Program-made: the position numbers and the translations under genes
Source of the DNA: Chaetorhynchus papuensis
Taxonomy: Eukaryota; Chordata; Aves; Passeriformes; Rhipiduridae
Direction: 5' to 3'
DNA: 64,000 bases
NCBI GenBank assembly: GCA_013396525.1
Contig: VWYX01001153.1
Location: 124,001-188,000 of the forward strand
The notes under the pieces: model-generated
Told to the model about the DNA's origin: nothing
What the model saw: only the letters and a program-made list of their open reading frames with translations
The model's database searches: none
In this document: positions 49,860-60,609 of the stretch, piece by piece
How positions within the stretch are numbered: the first letter of the stretch is position 1
Layout: each line of letters begins with the position of its first letter

Positions 49860-49923
49860 AAGTAACTTGCAGAAATAATTTATTTTGCAGCTTTCCAGAA
49901 CACAGTCACATCAAAGACATCAT
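49860..49923 (-). other. COX17: COX17 3'UTR exon
   Basis: A strong acceptor, CCTTTCTCTTCTAG, ends at 49,924. The exon ATGATGTCTTTGATGTGAC continues to the AATAAA. It pairs with the donor GGG|GTGAGTAT at 50,318, so the stop codon lies in the penultimate exon. Confidence 0.75.
49879..49884 (-). terminator. COX17: COX17 polyadenylation signal AATAAA
   Basis: Reverse-strand GCAAAATAAATTATTTCTG lies about 40 bp into the last exon, which fits cleavage near 49,860. Confidence 0.8.
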
Positions 49924-50342
49924 CTAGAAGAGAAAGGAAACACAGCTTCACAAAACATTGGATTTTCACTGGATACTGAGCAACAGTTTAACAGTCAACA
50001 AAAAAAACCCAGCACAAACCCACGAAAACCAACTCCCATGTGGCCTAGCATCTGAAATCTAAATTGAGGTTTGGAGCTATTAGAAGACAACAGAGACAGC
50101 ACCATTCTCTACTGCTGAAGGGTGACCCACAGGGCTGTGTACTGCCTAAGGCTTCACCACCCTCACTGGGACGGCTGTGCTGACTCTGGTGTCAATGAGG
50201 ACTGCTCTGCCTTCTCTCTTGTAAGGACACCATCATCAACAGTACTCTGGGCCTTCCAGTGGCACCAGCTGATGTGCCAGGGCACTTCAGAGGCAGAGGT
50301 CCTGAAGGCCATACTCACCCCATTCAGTCATGCTCATCTCAC

Positions 50343-50427
50343 TCATATCTTGAAGCCCAGAGCTCTCATACACTCTTTGTGAGCTTCAATCAGGTGGCCA
50401 CAATTTTCTTCCCCCTTCTCAATAATG
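50343..50427 (-). CDS. COX17: COX17 coding exon 2 (to stop)
   Basis: The acceptor is GTTTTGCAG. It completes Cys40 and reads IIEKGEENCGHLIEAHKECM to GFKI, then TGA at 50,343-50,345. The exon itself continues non-coding to the donor at 50,319. Confidence 0.97.
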
Positions 50428-52041
50428 CTGCAAAACAAAAACATTTCCAGGGTTCAGCAATAAAATGTTCACTTACTTTTAGTCAAAGAAACAGAACTGA
50501 CAAACTGTTGGGGACAATTAAAAATCGCTATTAGGGTCCAGAGTTTTTTTTTTTTTTTGTCTATCCTGTCCAGAGTAGTGCTGTTTTGGGAAGTATAAAA
50601 CTATCCCAAATAGTTACCCAAGTCTGGAGCTGTGTACCTAAAACTGTGACAACAGGCACAACAGAACTTCCTATTAACAGGCCAGGATCTATTCTGGGCA
50701 AGTCCAGATGAGGATATGTTATACAACGCAAGGCTGTCACATCATCAAGTATGCTGAGCTTGCTGGTTTCAAATAATTCAGTAGGGAAGCAACAAAATGT
50801 CTCCAGTAAGAGACCAATACAGAATAGGTTGATCAGTAAATGATATTTCAGTCCAACTTCAGTTGCTTTTTAGGGACCCTGAAGCAAAAAGCAAAATAAA
50901 CCAAAACACCTGCTCAGCTATTGTTGAAAAAATTATTCACCATGTATGGTAGCTTTTGATGTTACTCATCCATCCAAGTAAGAGCCTATCATTGTTGGCA
51001 TATCATGTATACCACAAAAGAAGTTCAGGCTTGCTTTCTGGCTGAATGGCAGAGCTATTCTCTAGTTTTCTTCTTAGGTTTTATTACAATGAGCATGGAC
51101 ACATCCCCTGGCTGCCCAGGGCAACTCCATCTGACCAGCAACATTCATCCTACTTTTCTTAGGGGGCCCTGGATGCACTTTCACTCTACCACGTAATTAC
51201 ACATGCTCCCCTAAATTTAGCAAAAACAGTGTTCAGTATTATGCTACCTACCAAACACCATCTATACCACAATCAAAGTAAAAAAAAAAAAGAAAAAAAA
51301 AAAAGACAACTTGGTCATCAGATTAAAGTTTTTTAAACTTTCAAGATTCACTGTCATAGACTATGGAGCTCCATTTTGAGGCTGCATGTCATACTATTTT
51401 ATAGGTCCTATGATCATGACTAAGTCTATAATTACCAATCCATCTATATAGGTCACTGTCAAATTTCAAATCCTCTCAGAAATATCATCTTCTGAGACCC
51501 AAAAAACCAGAGTATTTTTCTTTATTTGAAAGAGAACGTAATTTATAATCAGCCGAACAATAAAGATGTTACCAGCTGCTGGTACGTGTTGCTTCAGTCG
51601 ATCAACAATAGTGAAGATTTACAAGCAGCATTAAAAGCTGATCTTTGAAACCTGTTTTAAACTGGGGCTACGAGGTATTAACCTCTTCGTTTCTAAATTA
51701 TCCTTTTAAGAGAGTTTCCTCTCCCTCTCCCTCCTCCCTCGGATGCTCCAGCACACTCCGTCCGGGGTGGGCAGAGCTCCCAGAATCACCGGCTCACGCT
51801 GGCAGGGGCACAAACTCCCGGAAGGGAGGAAATCCCGGCGGGGCAGGGTGCTCACACCCGCGGGAAGGAGGAAGGCCCGGGCGCGGAGGGGCCGCCGCGG
51901 GGAGCTCGGGCCGGGTCCCTACCAGGCGTCCCGCGCCTTCTTGGTCTCGGGGCAGGCGCAGCAAGGCTTCAGCGGCTTCTTCTCCTCCCGCGCCTCCCCC
52001 GCGCCCTTGCCGTCGCAGCTGGCGGCGGCCACCGAGGACAT
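50343..52041 (-). CDS. COX17: COX17 cytochrome c oxidase copper chaperone, whole coding gene
   Basis: A small intermembrane-space protein that hands copper to SCO1 and COX11 for cytochrome c oxidase assembly (established role). Two coding exons give 67 residues; human has 63. The extra length is in the variable N-terminus. Cysteines C27, C28 and C30 form the KPCCACPETK copper motif. C30/C40 and C49/C59 form the twin CX9C pairs imported through MIA40. The C-terminus HKECMRALGFKI is identical to the human form as I recall it. Transcription starts in a CpG island, as expected for a housekeeping gene. Orientation and neighbours match the human locus. Confidence 0.97.
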
Positions 52042-52420
52042 GGCGGGCAGTTTCCGGCACCCTCAGCCCGTGGGGAGAACGGGCCAGAGGCGGCCGTGTG
52101 GGCGCTGCTGGTTCCGGGAAACCTCGCCCGCCCCTTCCCGGCCCGCGGCCTGCTGGGAGGAGCAGGTGCGGAGCCCTCCTCCCGCCGGCTCCCCCGCCTC
52201 TTCCCGCTCCTCCCAGCGGCGTTGGCCGTCACCAAGCGAGGTGGGGGCTGCTGCATAGTGGTGGGGCGAAAGTGACATTTTCCAGGGACACTCGGTACTG
52301 AACGAGCCAGAAGGGGAAGGAGCGAGCGGGCAGCGGGGAGGAAAAATGGCGTCGTCAGGCGAGAGCAGCTGGCACCCGCCGCGGTCAGCAAGAGCTGCAA
52401 GTGGCGGCCTCGGCTCAGCC
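51730..52420. promoter_or_regulatory. CpG-island promoter of COX17, possibly bidirectional
   Basis: Dense CpG and GC boxes across COX17 exon 1 and its upstream side. The plus side carries an ATG in strong context (AAAAATGGCG at 52,346) about 300 bp from the COX17 start codon, which suits divergent transcription. Direction of use on the plus side is inference. Confidence 0.7.
51923..52041 (-). CDS. COX17: COX17 coding exon 1
   Basis: The ATG in GAGGACATGG-complement context opens MSSVAAASCDGKGAG. It continues through EEKKPLKPCCACPETKKARD to the donor CTG|GTAGGG, with two bases (TG) of the Cys40 codon left over. The N-terminal alanine- and glycine-rich part is GC-driven. Confidence 0.95.
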
Positions 52421-52705
52421 AGCGCCGGGCTCTACGCTGAAAGCTGTGGCCAGCCACCTAAACCTCTTTTTTCCTACTCAGCCAGTGGGGAAAGCAGAGG
52501 ATCAGTTCTTTGTGGGGGTGGCTACACGGATACAGCACAGTCATCATCACTGGGAACATCAATGTTGCGGTTTCATGGCAGGGGGCCAGCCGGGCCGGCC
52601 CTTGGCATTGCTGCAAAAGGGTGTGCTCTGATGCTCGATCTTCGTATGCTTTCAAGCCTAATCAGCAGGAAAGGAGATTTAGTCTGTGAAACAGAGAGCA
52701 GCTAA
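52346..52705 (+). CDS. small open frame divergent from COX17, possibly non-coding transcript
   Basis: A 119-codon frame starts at ATGGCGTC in the CpG island edge and ends just before the solo LTR. No family was recognised. It is serine- and glycine-rich where the DNA is GC-rich. A strong splice acceptor-like sequence, CCTCTTTTTTCCTACTCAG, sits inside it at 52,463-52,481, so it may not be one continuous exon. The mammalian plus-strand neighbour of COX17 is CFAP91 (MAATS1). The sequence does not resemble the CFAP91 N-terminus. Confidence 0.25.
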   Translation: MASSGESSWHPPRSARAASGGLGSASAGLYAESCGQPPKPLFSYSASGESRGSVLCGGGYTDTAQSSSLGTSMLRFHGRGPAGPALGIAAKGCALMLDLRMLSSLISRKGDLVCETESS

Positions 52706-52727
52706 CAAGCTCCAAGTGCTGTCCAGG

Positions 52728-53309
52728 TGTTAAAAAGACAAATTACTTGTTGGTAGAGTTGCCTTGTTAAGGTTTAGGGCTTGACATGCTTCAGTGATCT
52801 CAGACCTGGGGGGAGACTAACAGTCTTGGAAAGAAGGATGCCCACTGATAGTGCACACAAAGAATGCAAAATTTATGGGCCCCAAGGACATCTGGCAGAA
52901 CTCCCAAGATAAGGAAGAAGCTAATAAAGCCAGCTCGGCAATTGTGTTAAAATAGCTCCAGCTGGGTGTAAGTTAATTCTGGTAGGGGGAGGTGGTGACC
53001 ACCAACTCATGTACCACTGACCCCAGAAACCCACTGACTCAAGTAGAAGACTGAGCATGCAGACTATTTAGCATGGAAAGTGACAAAATCATTAACCAAT
53101 AGAAGATAGAATACTAATTAATAAGAGAAGTATGTAACTTGTAGCCAATGAATACCAATTCCTTTGTTTGCTAAAATGTGTAAATAGTAAAAAGCTTTGG
53201 TAGTTGGTGTACTTGATCTGTGGAATACCACGGAACACCCAGGCTTGCACAACTCTAAAATAAATAATCAGTATCTCTCTTAAGTGTGTAATTACTGTCT
53301 TGTTGCACA
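52728..53309 (+). mobile_element. solo LTR of an endogenous retrovirus, 582 bp, TSD CCAGG
   Basis: The element starts TGTTAAAAAG and ends GTTGCACA. It is flanked on both sides by CCAGG (52,723-52,727 and 53,310-53,314), the 5-bp target-site duplication expected for ERV1- or ERVL-type integration. Inside are a CCAAT-type motif (AACCAATAG), a TATA-like TAAATAGTAAAAAGC near 53,185 and a polyadenylation signal AAATAAATAA near 53,260. No internal viral genes remain, so it arose by LTR-LTR recombination. Family naming would need a repeat library. Confidence 0.85.
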
Positions 53310-53319
53310 CCAGGTAACG

Positions 53320-56300
53320 AATCTGATTTTTGTGGACGACAGCATGGGCAATGAGGGAGAAGATACAGAGCTGCCTTTCCTTTGTAGTCTGTCCCAAACC
53401 AAGGCATCAGTGGCCACTCCTGCCTTTTAGATCTCTGCCACATACAAGCCACAGCTTGACTCTTAGGCCATAGTCTGTCACCTCCCAGTGGTACATTTGT
53501 GTTTGCCACCAGTCCTGAGGATTCCAGCGTGATACTTGCACACAGACTGTGTGCAAGTACAGACTGGCAGGCACATTGCAGACCAAAGGGATACCCTACA
53601 CAGGTAATGTGGGAAGGGCAGGACAGCAGTGGATGTGGCACTGCTGAGATCTTGCAAAGGGAAAAGAAGAATATGCCCACTGGGATGCAGCTGCTGCATG
53701 GGGAGTTTTAATGGGGTATTGGAAGAGTCAAAAAGAACTGGCAGTTTATATCGTGTACCAAGGGGATCCAAAATTGTAGGAACACCGATAAGAACAAGGA
53801 GGAGCAGAAAGTGTCATGTAACACTCACCTATCAGCCATCTACTGAATTATCCATGGGTCTCAGCTCAGCAGCCTGTTCCCCACTATGCCATTTGTCTGG
53901 GAATGTTGTTCAAGTGACCTGCACCCATGCAGCCTCCTGGTTCAGCAGACGTGCATTGTGAGGCCATGCAGCCAGGTGTGATGATCTGGAATATGTACAC
54001 GTTGCACGTACTGATCAAAATGTGATTTTCCCGAATTCACACAAATATGCTGCAAGATAAAAGCTGAGACTGAAACATCTATCAAAAGCACACATCAGTT
54101 CTCCAAAGCAGTGCCTTGTTCCCAGTTTGTTAAACATATTAAGCATCTTTTCCTTAAAAATTAAATAGCTTTGTCTTTTCTTCCTTAAGCTTTATCACTC
54201 TCCAAAGGCCTACACAGAGCTGTTGATAGCAACACAAACTCTGAGGGAAAGACTGCAGTAAAACCTCCAAGAGGGTTTCTCAAGACTGCAGGCGAAGGGT
54301 ATCTTTTATTTAGCTTTTTTTATATTAAAAAGAAAGTTTGAAAGATACTGATTTGGCTTGTAGAAACCAGGAAGAGACCAAACAAAATACATTTTAGACT
54401 CTTGCCCAAGCTATGAAATACCAAGGGCAGAGGGAGGTTAAAATTTAGTCATCTTGAGAGATGACTTCAGATGGGTCTGCACAAAGGTTTGGCCTTCTAA
54501 GATTAGACATCTCTGGAAGCAGCACTCCACTCTAGCAGCCTTCCAAATAGATTAAGGAGGAGCACTGCTATTTTAGCCGTGCTCCCTGCATGGTAATAGT
54601 CTGTAACAGAATTGCCCTGGAAGAATGAATCATTTCTTGGTGGGATGAAAAGGCAGAGGCTGGAAGGGAGGAGAAGAGAATAGCCATTAAAGCATGGTTA
54701 ACACAATTTGATACTGATTGCACCAGTTTGGAGTACAATGCAGAAGGGAGATCACAGCCATTTCTCTTCTGACATTGCATTGTGTGTAAGAATTGCTTGT
54801 CAACTTGGTGATTTTTGTTTTCTATTTGTCCTCTGCCTGCTGACAGTGGCAGAAGAATTATGTTAGAGACCTATGTGTCAGCATGAACAGATTCATCTAC
54901 CAGCCAAAGAGGAATAGCTGAGGGCAGACTACTGAGATGAGACTGCAGGAAAATTGTCAGAACAAGTACCCAGGAAAAGAGATCCAGTGAAAATCTCAGT
55001 CTCTGAAAGAGATAATAAGAAAGACCCTCCCTCAGGCTACCGTATCATTTGGCAGCCTGATGCCACATGTGAGAGTACAAGGACTACAGGCAGCACTGGA
55101 CATTTACAGCTCTTGATTTAGAGGACTAATGGGTGAACTAGGGAGAGACTGCCCAGCTGTCATGGGCTTCCAAATTATATCCCCCTTTATCAGAATTGAT
55201 GTACATACAGCAGTGGCTCATAACGTGTAAACATCACAGCAGCACTGCAGTCATTTGCTGTTGGCTTCTTGTGTCTTCAGTTTCAGCCCACTAAAAGAAT
55301 GGTTGTGCAAAAAAATAAGTACTTGTCTCCAATGGACAGATTTCTCAAGGAACCTCAAAAATGTATTTACATTCATTGTTACTGTTACATTGGGTAAACC
55401 CCTATCACTGTCAGTTGAAAGTAACAGTCTGGGGTAGTCTGGGGTTTTCCAGACTTCTTACACTTCTGACATGCATGATAGAAAGTAAATTAAGCTGTGG
55501 AAATTTTGTGTGATGAAACCGAGCTGAAGGTATTTTGATATTTTCCATGTAGTGCCTGTTCTGGGAACCCCTTTATAATATTGAAAAAAGAAACCTGTTC
55601 AATATAGTCTAAAGAAGTATTTTTGTCTTTGACTCAGTATAAACATAAGACAACCACTGTTCCAGCAGCCCATTCAACCATATACTGTGTTTTATTGTCA
55701 AAGAAGTTGTCTGGGTTTTGTGTCAATGCTTAGATAACGTGAAAATAAAGGACTTTGAACCTCTGAGCAAGATGTCTTGCCCTGTTGCCTCTTACATTAA
55801 CTTCCCAAGTACAGGATAGAGTTTCTCTTTCTGATCAGAGTCGTAGACCTACAACTACCAAATGCTATCACTCAGCAGTGGGACCAGAGAGAATGAATGC
55901 TGGGATAGAAGGAGTTGTGCTCCAATCCAGTCCAATGGAAGAGACTCTACGGTGATTATTTACACCTCCTCTAAGCTTCAAACTCCACCTTCAGGTGACG
56001 GCAAGGGGTTCACTAGGCTGATATCACCTCTAGAAGCAGTGCACCAGTTCCCTCCCAGACTGAAGAGGCAAATCCTCATGTTTCAGGACTACAGTGTGAA
56101 TTCTATACACAAGGATTCTGTACCACAGGACTGAATCATCCCCTTCCTGGAAGACCACCTTGGAAGTTAGTATGGAGGAAGTCTCCTTCCATACTGGCAA
56201 GCAAGCCCTTAAAAACACAAGAGCAGAATCAAGATTACTTTAAAGGCTTTTGTGTCTCTTGAATGCTCTACAAAGCCAGTACTGCAACAGATCATCTCTT

Positions 56301-57080
56301 GCCAGAAATACAGCCAAATCTTCAGAGCATCAGCCTGGAGGTGGAACGCAGTTTGCAAGAATGAAGTCACTTTCCACTTTAAAACCAGAACTGCTGTCTC
56401 TGACAGCAAGACTCAGCCCACAGCATCCCAGACATTCTGGGGTCTCATGCTGGGACTAGGACTCTGGTCCTGTCCTCCTCAGTAAAGAAGACAGGCACCC
56501 TCCTACAAGCCTTGGTATAAACTTAAAAGATATTAATGCCTTCCTCACATTGTTTTCTGCACATCTCTCACCACTTTGTGCTAAGATTAAGGCTATCATC
56601 ACTTTCATGTTATGCCCCTTCCTGTCACTGCCCATTGAAAGCATATCCAAACATGTTAGTAAAGATCAGGAATTTGCCATGCATGCAACACTGCAAAATC
56701 CAGATCAGCAAGTTCAGTGCACAATCTTCCTGGTTTTGAGGCAAAAAAAGGAAGCTGGTGTTTTGTACCGTGCCACAGAATAATGTGCCTGTCCCACATA
56801 TGTTGGAGGCAGGAACTATGAGCCTTTAGACAGCCTGTGGCAGCTTCTCCACAATGCAGATATGCAGCAGCTGATGTTCAATGTGCATTTAAAGCCTGGT
56901 CAGGCTTACTTCAGTGCTTGCTGGGGTGACTGATCAGCTGCTCCCTTTTGTGGAGGGAACACCCATGAAAATCTGAGCATTCTGGAATAAATCCCATTGC
57001 ACAGACTTGTGGGAAGGACAGGTGTTTGCACTCAAATGGCTGCATGTGTTACCAACAAAACAAAAGAGCGTGACAGAAGA
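53320..57080. other. gene-free stretch, no supported feature
   Basis: Only short overlapping open frames without protein-like composition. I found no splice-supported exon. No exons resembling CFAP91 were recognised on the plus strand. Confidence 0.5.
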
Positions 57081-57089
57081 AGACAACTG

Positions 57090-57095
57090 TTTATT
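57090..57095 (-). terminator. possible polyadenylation signal (AATAAA) of the unidentified minus-strand gene
   Basis: Reverse-strand CAGAAAATAAACAGTTGTC followed by T-rich sequence looks like a 3' end. It would suit the gene whose exons lie at 60.3-60.6 kb, but no exon chain reaches it with certainty. Confidence 0.3.
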
Positions 57096-57839
57096 TTCTG
57101 ACAGTCTTTACACTTAGTAACTTATAAAATTTTAACTTGCATTTGGGAAATAACATCACTAGTCCTCCAAAAGACATGAATCTGCAAAGGACTGTCCCTA
57201 CACTGCAGTCAGACTCATCTTTTTTCACATAAAAATCAGAAAAAAATAGCCCGGGTTTAAAAGCACTTAGGCATGAAGCAGATACACACTAGTCACCCAT
57301 GGGGAAGTTTTTTTTTTCCCGGTATTGCAGAGTTACCCAAGACAGCTGTCTATATAGATCTTTCCAATGAGGAAACCTCTTCCACTCTCACTTCTCATGA
57401 CTTGAAAGAGCAAGATTTTCAAACTTCTGCAAAAAGACCTATATGAATTGTCAGAACTAACCAGAATCAGACAGTTGAGCCACTGTTCATATGGACCACT
57501 ACATGCATGCATCTCCAATTAGTCACTCCACAAAAAACAAATGCTGCCTAAGGTCTGTGCTTATACATCACAGGAAACCTCTTTCAGAGCCCAAGTCCAG
57601 GAGCCTGTGTATTGAGAAAAAAAAAAATTCACTGTAGTTCCATAAAATCCTCCACAATACAAACTTCTAACCTTGGTCAGTTTTGCTGCAAACCAGGCAG
57701 TGTTTCTGCAACTCTGGTGAATGGTGTTAAGCTGTCAGGCAATTGAGAAGCAGCAAAACTGTAAGTCCACTTCTTTTCCACTGCACACATTGCATTTATC
57801 CTTTTTTTTTTCCTGTAAGTGTTGCTGCTATTAACAATT

Positions 57840-57891
57840 TTATTCTGCTTGATGGCATGCCATTTTGATGCATTTCGTGTCAGTGGCAAAT
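57840..57891 (-). CDS. tentative last exon of the unidentified minus-strand gene
   Basis: After an AG at 57,892 the frame compatible with the 60,339 donor reads FATDTKCIKMACHQAE and stops at TAA. Joined to the two upstream exons this would give 74 residues. The acceptor tract is purine-rich and poor, and another phase-compatible site exists near 58,007, so this is only one possibility. Confidence 0.15.
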
Positions 57892-57899
57892 CTGTTTGA

Positions 57900-60330
57900 A
57901 TCTATTCAAGTCTCTCATGATCATACTTTATGAAATGTGAAGCTCCACTACAGAAAATGGTTTAACATTCTCAATGAACTGCAGGACCTAACTGGAAGTC
58001 TGGAAGGAATCATTAGTATTTACAAATACGTGAGTCATTCCATATTTGAGATGTCACTGACTGCAGCTGCATGCTTCTATATACTCACATTCCAGCATCT
58101 CACTTCTTTTAAATATTGCATCAAGACATATGCTGTGCAGTGCTGCAAGCTGCTTATAAAGAGCCTGTAACATCACCTATCTTCTGATTCTGTTTAGAAT
58201 CCCCGCAGCTGTTTTTCACAAAGTTACTAGATAATGTAGAAAATTCAGTCACTCTGAAGCCATTTCTTTCACATCAGTGGTCATTCTAGATTTCCACTTT
58301 GAACACCTAATTCATTTGCACTTGTTTCCTTCTGCTTTTCTTCTTGCTGATCTTCTCAAGGATCTTTAGGATCCTGGTTCCCAACAAAATCAATGGGACT
58401 TGACAATCAAGTGCCTAATGGTCAGATTTAAAGAAGCATTAGGACATCTCCATATGCAGGTGGAGGGATTTTCAAGAGAGCCTATTTACATTGACATCTT
58501 CCTAAATACATTATGTATCTGGAGTACAATTACTTTTTAAAAGTGACATGGGAACATATATCATCTACATGGCAGAAAATTTCATCTAAATGCTCAGCTC
58601 TAGCCCATATCCTGACTATTTTGCCCTGTTTTCAATATACTGTGCAGTATTTTATCTAAGTACAGTCTTAGGCTGGTACTTACTCTGTATAACGCTACAT
58701 TTTACTCCACGCTTCCTGTATAAACTGGCATGAACTACTCTAGTCCCTTATTTTAGATGAGAATGGATTCTTCAAGGTCTGGTTCTCTCTTAGGGGTCCA
58801 TGCAAAGACTTAGCATTGAAGAGAGGATGTTTCCAGATCTACATGCTAGATGCTGAGTTCTTATCATGATCTCACAGTCAGTATGTCAAGACAACAGTAA
58901 CATGCTCTAGATCCTGTTTGGTTCAGCCTCCACCATGAGACTGGGAAGTGAACTGGGAAGGACTGCGTGGGTGCAGGCAAAGACAGAGGGGAAAGACAGG
59001 GGAACTTTGAAGACTGAAGAGAGTGCAGGCTATGTTCTCTTACATGAGGGAAGTGATACTTCTACATCCTTCCCCAGTCCCTGAAAGGGTTCTGTTGAGA
59101 CCCCATCCGATTCTAGCTTTTTTCTTCCAGTGGCCTAAGCGTCCTGTCACTGCTTCCTCACCTTTTTACCTGTGGTGGGCCTGAACCCCTGGGCCCCTGG
59201 ATGTGTGCTAGCCCTCACCTGACCTTCATCTGGTGGATTGCAATTAAAGGATGATAAGTAAATGTTGAAAGCTTTAATAGATTGTATTAAGACTATGTCA
59301 CACTAATTGTTTAAGAGTAAGTAAGAGTGTAGTGTATGGAAGAGAGATACTGTGTCATAAGAAGCTGAAATTAATCTCTGTACCACTTCTGTCCAGATAT
59401 TTAATTTCTATGAAGGGAGTGGCTAAAACAGTCACAGAAAGTCAGGAGTCCCTGATGCTTGTTTCAGATCAGGCAAGCACAGAAATTCACTCCCAAGGAA
59501 AGTGTCTTAATACACTGAAACTTGACACCTGTAAGCTAACACAATGGTATTGGCATTTATTCCTCTGAATATTACATGAGAGGAGTGAGGCCAAGATCCT
59601 TTTCCTCCTGAGGCAAGACAGCATGCCTGACTACAGCGCTGCAAATCATCCAAATGTCATCTCTGTTCTTTATGAATCATCATTTAAGAAGCTGATGCAA
59701 TCCAAGTGAAGTTAAGTATATGAGTGTCCTCCAGAGGATGCCTGAAATATTGGTAAAATTGGGGTTTTGTCGCAATTTGAACCATAAGCTGAAAATGTCC
59801 TTAATTTTGCCTTTTTAAAATCTATTTTATTTTTAAGTGCTAATCAAAACCATTGCAGAAGCCTTTTAGCCGGCTTTGACATGAATTCTTTAACTGTGAT
59901 CACAAAGTACTACTACTTCATTTCCTTTCAACTTTTGACTTTTTAGGCTATCCTCAACTGTATATTGCTTTTATAACAGGAAATGTGCCCACAGTCATAC
60001 TAAGAAAAAGAAGGCAAGAGAGAACAGGTCTCCTATAAACACTTTCATCTATTTTTTTTTTTTCCATTTCAGCAGTTGTATCAAAAGATGCCTCTCTTAG
60101 CACAGCTCTTAGTAAAAACAGCATGAATTAACGACAGACTTCACCTAAGTGAAGCTCCATTTACCACGATCAGTACTCCACGGCCATTTTTACAAAAGAT
60201 GTCACAAGTTACAAGTGAGGTATTCCACGGTGGTCACCATGCCTTACTACAGCCAAAGGTCAACACAGAGACAAGGTCTCTATCCACAAAGCAGGAGATT
60301 TCACAGCATCTGTCTCCTCACAGCTCTTTG
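57900..60330. other. gene-free stretch or intron
   Basis: No supported feature. It would be an intron of the minus-strand gene with exons at 60.3-60.6 kb if that gene continues left. Confidence 0.4.
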
Positions 60331-60338
60331 AGACTTAC

Positions 60339-60490
60339 CTTTGCTTTCTGATGGGAATAGTGACCACATCTTCTTCCTCCTCCTCTTTGTTGGCTGGAAG
60401 GAAGGCTCCCTTATTCTGGATTAAAAACTCAGCAATGACATTGACTGCAGCCTTGTGCTGCTGCTTTCCTGCTTCTTTTGAATCACACAC
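60339..60490 (-). CDS. coding exon of an unidentified gene, possibly double-stranded-RNA-binding-like
   Basis: A strong acceptor (AACATCTTTTCCAG) and a strong donor (AAAG|GTAAGT) bound 152 bp. Only one frame is open. It reads VCDSKEAGKQQHKAAVNVIA, then EFLIQNKGAF and a glutamate run EEEEED before VVTIPIRKQ. The other two frames hit stops. The spacing SKEAxxxxxKAAxxxIAEFL recalls the last helix of a double-stranded-RNA-binding domain (SKKxAKxxAAxxAL). Lysines at the usual RNA-contact positions are only partly kept, so this is a suggestion. The gene was not recognised, and mammals have no annotated gene I can place here. Confidence 0.55.
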
Positions 60491-60529
60491 CTGGAAAAGA
60501 TGTTTATTACACACAGTAAATCATGTGCA

Positions 60530-60562
60530 GAACGGACAGGGAACGGACAGGGAACAAACAGG
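60530..60562. repeat. 11-bp tandem repeat, three copies
   Basis: GAACGGACAGG occurs twice exactly, then as GAACAAACAGG, in the intron between the two minus-strand exons. Confidence 0.9.
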
Positions 60563-60576
60563 AATCGAAAGGTTAC

Positions 60577-60597
60577 CTTGAATGGGTCCGAGTCCAT
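60577..60597 (-). CDS. candidate start exon (MDSDPFK) upstream of the 60,339 exon
   Basis: ATG GAC TCG GAC CCA TTC AAG runs into the donor AAG|GTAACC in phase 0, which fits the open frame of the next exon. An in-frame TGA lies three codons before the ATG, so if the exon is used this is the start. There is no CpG island, and the exon codes only seven residues. The real upstream exon could lie elsewhere, beyond 64 kb. Confidence 0.35.
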
Positions 60598-60609
60598 TTT
60601 ACATCAGTT

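Noticed and set aside
57677..57889. 70-codon minus-strand frame containing a lysine run
   Set aside because: It starts at TTG, crosses a poly-A run and is not the frame compatible with the upstream exons.
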